A stretch of 38,927 nt of DNA from Magnetococcales bacterium (lineage in GTDB: Bacteria > Pseudomonadota > Magnetococcia > Magnetococcales > UBA8363): positions 1 through 38,927 of the forward strand of contig JADFZF010000008.1 of assembly GCA_015232645.1 (NCBI GenBank), written 5' to 3'. Numbering within the stretch: the stretch's first letter is position 1; each line of letters opens with the position of its first letter. Positions 35,218-38,927 of this stretch are shown here, one piece after another. A model generated the notes under the pieces. That model was given only the letters and a program-made list of their open reading frames with translations. It had not been told where the DNA came from and did no database searches. A program made the translations under genes and the position numbers.

Positions 35218-35987
35218 CTCGGAAGCCGTTGAGCGTTGTCATCATCACCAAAAATGCGGGGAAGGTTTTGCATCCGTGCCTGCAAAGTGCCACATTTGCC
35301 GATGAAGTGGTGTTGGTCGATTGTGGCAGCGATGACGACACCCTGGAGATCGCCAGGCAATACCAAGCCCGGATCATCCATCAACCCTGGTTGGGATTCG
35401 GGCCGCAAAAACGTTTTGCCGTGGAACAGGCCCGTCATGATTGGGTATTGTGCCTGGACTCCGACGAACGAATCAGCACCGAGTTGCAAACCCGGATCGT
35501 GGAAACGTTAACGGCCCCCAAATATAAAAGTTACCTCCTGGCCCGACGCAACCGTTTCCTGGGGCGATGGTTGTCCCATGGCGAAGGCTACCCCGATTGG
35601 GTTCTACGCCTCTTCCACCGAGATCATGCCACCTGGTCCTTGGATCCGGTTCACGAAAAGGTGGAAACCAATGAACCCGTGGGTCGGCTGCGCGGCGATT
35701 TATACCACGAGTCGGAGCAAACCCTGGCCGATTATGTCACCAAACAAAATACCTACACCTCCCTTCAGGCAGAGCTAATCCATCGTTCAGGCCGTCGGTT
35801 TTCTCCCTGGCGCATGTTTTTGAATCCTTTATCCAGATTTATTAAATTCTATTTTTTCAGGCTTGGGCTGCTCGATGGCCTGCCTGGTCTCATACACATT
35901 GCCCTGGGTTCGTTCGCAAGTTTCTTGAAATATGCTAAAGTGCTGTCGTTTCAATATGACTGTGACAAACGGAAAGATTCAGTTTGA
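35214..35987 (+). CDS. Family 2 glycosyltransferase, WaaE/KdtX-like LPS core enzyme
   Basis: 257 aa starting with GTG at 35214, which overlaps the waaC stop (GTGA). The GT-A fold shows LSVVIITKNAG at the start, VVLVDCGSDDDTLEIA and LCLDSDERIS, where the acidic DSD-type motif binds metal and sugar nucleotide. The second half has RRNRFLGRWLSHGEGYPDWVLRLF and VHEKVE, characteristic of the WaaE/KdtX group that adds glucose to heptose I. A hydrophobic or amphipathic segment near 205-245 may associate with the membrane. Context at the end of a heptose operon supports LPS core glycosylation; the exact sugar is not determined. Confidence 0.9.
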   Translation: MTRKPLSVVIITKNAGKVLHPCLQSATFADEVVLVDCGSDDDTLEIARQYQARIIHQPWLGFGPQKRFAVEQARHDWVLCLDSDERISTELQTRIVETLTAPKYKSYLLARRNRFLGRWLSHGEGYPDWVLRLFHRDHATWSLDPVHEKVETNEPVGRLRGDLYHESEQTLADYVTKQNTYTSLQAELIHRSGRRFSPWRMFLNPLSRFIKFYFFRLGLLDGLPGLIHIALGSFASFLKYAKVLSFQYDCDKRKDSV

Positions 35988-36093
35988 CCAACCAACAGGA
36001 TACGTCTGGACCAGGACGTGTTCACCGCCAGCCCGTCAAGTCGTCAGCAGCAAATTGTATTGTCGTTGCCCATCGACCCAACTATTGAAAGTC

Positions 36094-36098
36094 AGGAG
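36094..36098 (+). promoter_or_regulatory. Ribosome site deciding the GTG start of the chemoreceptor
   Basis: AGGAG sits 6 bases before the GTG at 36105. The frame is open to 36018, but no site precedes that codon and the TM helix begins soon after the GTG. Confidence 0.65.
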
Positions 36099-36104
36099 CT
36101 TCGC

Positions 36105-38333
36105 GTGAGCATTAAAGATTTATCAATAAGATGGAAACTTATTTTCGGATTTGGTGTCGTTGGAGTATTATTCCTAGGAGTCATATGGCGTTATCATTTC
36201 GGCTTGGTTGATATTGAGCATGGATATCATTCTCTCCTCAGAGTTGACCTGGCGCAAAAAGAAATTGCCGACAAAATAAATATTGCCATCCTGCAGGCAA
36301 GACGCGAAGAAAAAAATTTCATCATGCGTCATGATCCCGTCTATGAACAAAAAGTCGGAAAAGCGATTGAACAGGCGATTCTACTGACCAAAGAATATGA
36401 TCGCTTAGGTCAGGAAAGCCATAACGAAGAAGACAGACGTATGGCTGCAACGATCCGGGAGAATCTCGACACCTATCACAAGGCGTTTACCCTCCTGGCA
36501 ACAAAATGGAAAGAAAAAGGTTTGACCCCGGAGCAAGGCCAGCTTGGGGTCTTACGTTCCGTTGCCGACCAGATGGAAGAAATCTGGAAAAATATGGATG
36601 TGGAACGGCTTCATATTCTGCTCCTGGAAGCGCGGCGCGCAGAAAAGGATTTTCGCCTGCGTCTTGACGCCAACTATATTAACAAACACCATGAAATTTT
36701 GGAAAAATTCTCCAGGGAAACTGATGATTGCATGCTGAGTACCGAGCTGAAAGCAAACCTTAAGGAGCTGACTAGGTCGTACCAGGAGGCATTCAGAAAG
36801 ATTGAAAAAGAAATTTCCAAAACAGGAAAAGATGTCCCCGCAGACCAGGCAAAAGATTTAAATGATACTGCCCATCGTCTCGAACGTTTTATCGCACTCC
36901 ACTATGCCGATAACGTATGGGTCCATTTCCTGATGGCCCGGCGTGCCGAGAAGGATTATCTACAACGATTGGATGAAAACTATATCAAAGAAGCCCAGAA
37001 ACAAATCGATCGACTAAAGGAAAGCATCCAGACATCAGAAATGGATATAGAATTAAAAACAAAAATTGATGGTTTACTTTCCGAATATCGTTCCGCCCTG
37101 TTATCCATCGCAGACATCAACAAGCAAATAGCTGATTTGGAACAGAAGGGCATGATTGAATCCGCACGCAACGTACTGAATCTTGTTGAAAAGTCAGAAA
37201 AGATATCGATGGAAGATGGAGACAGAAAAATCAGTGCCATGCAAGAACTCGCCGAGGCGATCAAGACCCAATCGCTGTTCATCTCACTCGCGGGATTCCT
37301 GCTGGGTGGAATCGTTGGCTGGCTTCTGAGCGCCTATATTGTGAATACCGCTGAACGTTTGGCTGTTTTTGTCAACAGGTTGGGAAACATGGACCTGTCG
37401 GGCTTATGTTCGATCCAATCCGGAGATGAGTTCGGACGTATATCCGAGGCCATAAACAAATCCATGTTCAGCCTGAAAAAAACGTTCATAACCATGCGCG
37501 AAGCATCACAACAGGTGATGCTCCATGGCCAGGAGATCGCCAGCACCGCCCAAATCATGGCGGATGGGGCATCCACCCAGGCTTCTTCGATCCAAGAGAC
37601 CTCAGCGGCGATGGAACAGATGTCGGGTAATATCTCCCAGAACACCGAAAATGCCCGTTTGACGGAAAGCACCTCCAGGATCGCTGCCAACGATGCGGTT
37701 GAGGGGGGGGAGGCAGTGAAAAAGGCGGTGACCGCCATGAAGGAAATTGCCGGCAAGATTTCCATCATCGAAGAAATCGCTCGCCAGACCAATCTGCTGG
37801 CTTTGAATGCCGCCATCGAGGCAGCACGGGCTGGTGAACATGGAAAGGGGTTTGCGGTGGTGGCGGCGGAGGTCCGTAAACTGGCAGAACGGAGCCAGCT
37901 TGCCGCGGGTGAAATCGGACAGCTCTCCACCTCTTCGGTTCAGGTGGCCGAGAAGGCGGGAACCATTATCGACAAACTGGTCCCTGACATCCAAAAGACG
38001 GCTTCGTTAGTACAAAAGATTGCCGCATCTTCTCAGGAACAGAGCACCGGAGCGGGACAGATCAACCAGGCAATTCAGACCCTGGATCAGGTCATACAAA
38101 AAAATGCCGGCATGGCGGAGGAACTGTCGGCAACGGCGCACGAGTTGAGCAATGCTTCCGAAGCCATGGCGGAAGCGGTCTCTACTTTCCGCACCGGGGA
38201 TGAGGGCCGACATGCGGCCTCGGCACAAAAGAAACGACGCAGGACCGCCCACCCTCCGGCCGTCCCGGAACGTGTCGCAGCCAAGGCACTCACTTCCTCC
38301 AGGGATGAACCCGGCGATTGGGATCAATTTTAG
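36105..38333 (+). CDS. Methyl-accepting chemotaxis protein with three-module helical sensor
   Basis: 742 aa from GTG 36105. TM1 is at about 12-28 and TM2 at about 390-412, leaving a roughly 360-residue periplasmic region that is all helical. In it the motif ARRxEKxFxxRxDxxY appears three times, at about 65-80, 176-191 and 278-293, resembling the helical bimodular (HBM) sensor family but with three units. A HAMP-like segment follows, then the cytoplasmic signalling hairpin [20 protein letters not shown] near 558-577. After a basic, proline-containing linker, the protein ends in DWDQF, which fits the xWxxF tether for CheR/CheB. The ligand is unknown; HBM receptors often bind organic acids. The first half is A/T-richer than upstream genes. 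Confidence 0.95.
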   Translation: MSIKDLSIRWKLIFGFGVVGVLFLGVIWRYHFGLVDIEHGYHSLLRVDLAQKEIADKINIAILQARREEKNFIMRHDPVYEQKVGKAIEQAILLTKEYDRLGQESHNEEDRRMAATIRENLDTYHKAFTLLATKWKEKGLTPEQGQLGVLRSVADQMEEIWKNMDVERLHILLLEARRAEKDFRLRLDANYINKHHEILEKFSRETDDCMLSTELKANLKELTRSYQEAFRKIEKEISKTGKDVPADQAKDLNDTAHRLERFIALHYADNVWVHFLMARRAEKDYLQRLDENYIKEAQKQIDRLKESIQTSEMDIELKTKIDGLLSEYRSALLSIADINKQIADLEQKGMIESARNVLNLVEKSEKISMEDGDRKISAMQELAEAIKTQSLFISLAGFLLGGIVGWLLSAYIVNTAERLAVFVNRLGNMDLSGLCSIQSGDEFGRISEAINKSMFSLKKTFITMREASQQVMLHGQEIASTAQIMADGASTQASSIQETSAAMEQMSGNISQNTENARLTESTSRIAANDAVEGGEAVKKAVTAMKEIAGKISIIEEIARQTNLLALNAAIEAARAGEHGKGFAVVAAEVRKLAERSQLAAGEIGQLSTSSVQVAEKAGTIIDKLVPDIQKTASLVQKIAASSQEQSTGAGQINQAIQTLDQVIQKNAGMAEELSATAHELSNASEAMAEAVSTFRTGDEGRHAASAQKKRRRTAHPPAVPERVAAKALTSSRDEPGDWDQF

Positions 38334-38548
38334 ATCACCATTGGCTCTGGGAAGGAGGTGCCCCCCCTTTCCCGATAACGTTAAGGAATAGGGCAGCATC
38401 CCAGGCATTGCCATTCAGCGAGTCAACGATCGGTTGCGGCAGAAAATCGAGGAACAACAGATCAGCACCCTTCGTTCCCCTCCACCAACCTGGACGATGT
38501 AATTCCATTTCCATATCAAAAATGCAATAATTATCGCATCATCCATCA

Positions 38549-38927
38549 ATGATTCGGAGATGCGCAGATGGCTGCAAGCCGAGTGGATCGGAAGTCCTGG
38601 ACCGGGCCAGGGAATGCTTGACCAAAGCCAAAACTGTGGCTGAATTGCGACAAGCTCAAGCCGTCATCCTTCCCGTTGAATTTGGAATGTCGATGCAGCA
38701 GACGGCGCAAATTCTTGGAGTGTCAGCGGGTTGGGCATGCCGGTTACGGAGACTGTTCATCCGTGAAGGCGGCAGACCATCTCCGGTTGGCGTTGGAAAA
38801 GGGGGCAGGCGTCGCGAGAACATGAGCCGTGGTGAAGAGGTTAAATTTCTGTAAGCGCCGAACGAACGCCGTTCTCAAGGTGTCTTGCTTTTCTCCGAAT
38901 TTTTTTTAACGTTCCAGGGGAGAAGTG
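38549..38927 (+). pseudogene. Remnant of an IS630-type transposase N-terminal HTH protein
   Basis: An open frame of 101 codons (38549-38854) contains LRQAQAVILPVEFGMSMQQT, ILGVSAGWACRLRRLFI and GRRRENMSRGEEVKFL, which match, from memory, the winged-HTH N-terminus found in IS630-family-associated proteins. Intact relatives continue after the FL with an APF...QGG.LVVS-like segment. Here a TAA follows FL, and the same frame then reads APNERRSQGVLLFSEFF, so the continuation appears present but interrupted and slightly shortened. It is therefore called a decayed copy that runs to the window edge. No inverted repeats were identified. The 215 bp before it (38334-38548) hold no clear gene. Confidence 0.6.

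Noticed and set aside
38387-38502. Coding-like short stretch (IQRVNDRLRQKIEEQQ) after the chemoreceptor
   Set aside because: It lacks a normal start codon, is preceded by an in-frame stop and is too short to support; noted only as possible decayed sequence.
1-38927. tRNA, rRNA, CRISPR arrays, prophage structural genes
   Set aside because: None seen by eye: no cloverleaf-type sequences, no regularly spaced repeats with spacers and no phage structural proteins, despite the CI-like repressor.

Overview
The window reads as ordinary chromosome of a Gram-negative, probably pseudomonadotal bacterium. It carries lipid A and heptose-core LPS genes, a murC-to-lpxC division cluster, a type IV pilus/type II secretion-type ATPase, chemotaxis and two-component genes, and a sulfur-type electron-transfer module (QmoA/QmoB with HdrB/HdrC-like partners). 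The Qmo module suggests dissimilatory sulfur metabolism. A magnetotactic-coccus (Magnetococcia) type of host would fit, but this is an impression from gene content and cannot be proven here.

Layout. 1-2279 (-): partial presequence-protease-like M16 zinc peptidase running off the left edge. 2439-7641 (+): promoter, structured leader, then qmoA-qmoB-hdrC-like-hdrB-like, closed by a perfect 11-bp hairpin. 7774-8517 (+): ElyC/YdcF-type envelope protein. 8535-10517 (-): solitary GspE/PilB-type ATPase flanked by a degenerate 45-bp direct repeat. 10788-19077 (+): murC-murB-ddl-ftsQ-ftsA-ftsZ-lpxC, the distal half of a dcw cluster, with a terminator-like hairpin directly before lpxC. 19397-21052 (-): an S24-type autoproteolytic repressor and a secreted Ala/Pro-rich protein that share an identical 13-nt start region, separated by a multi-hairpin intergenic stretch. 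21365-23679 (+): a possible 31-aa leader ORF overlapping a SulP-STAS-cyclic-nucleotide-domain transporter. 23731-29974 (-): a two-gene signalling operon made of a membrane-anchored fusion of a TRAP (DctP) and an ABC (LivK-type) solute-binding domain, followed by a 1349-aa hybrid histidine kinase. 30642-35987 (+): a tightly overlapping LPS core operon hldE-hldD-waaF-waaC-waaE-like. 36105-38333 (+): a chemoreceptor with three copies of a helical sensor motif. 38549-38927: remnant of an IS630-type transposase HTH gene.

How the parts work together. The Qmo/Hdr proteins would pass electrons between the quinone pool, or thiol/disulfide partners, and an APS-reductase-type enzyme encoded elsewhere. 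The dcw genes, lpxC and the heptose operon build envelope and septum. The most unusual item is the double solute-binding-domain protein coupled to the hybrid kinase: it looks like a periplasmic two-ligand input module for a phosphorelay, with no transporter genes nearby.
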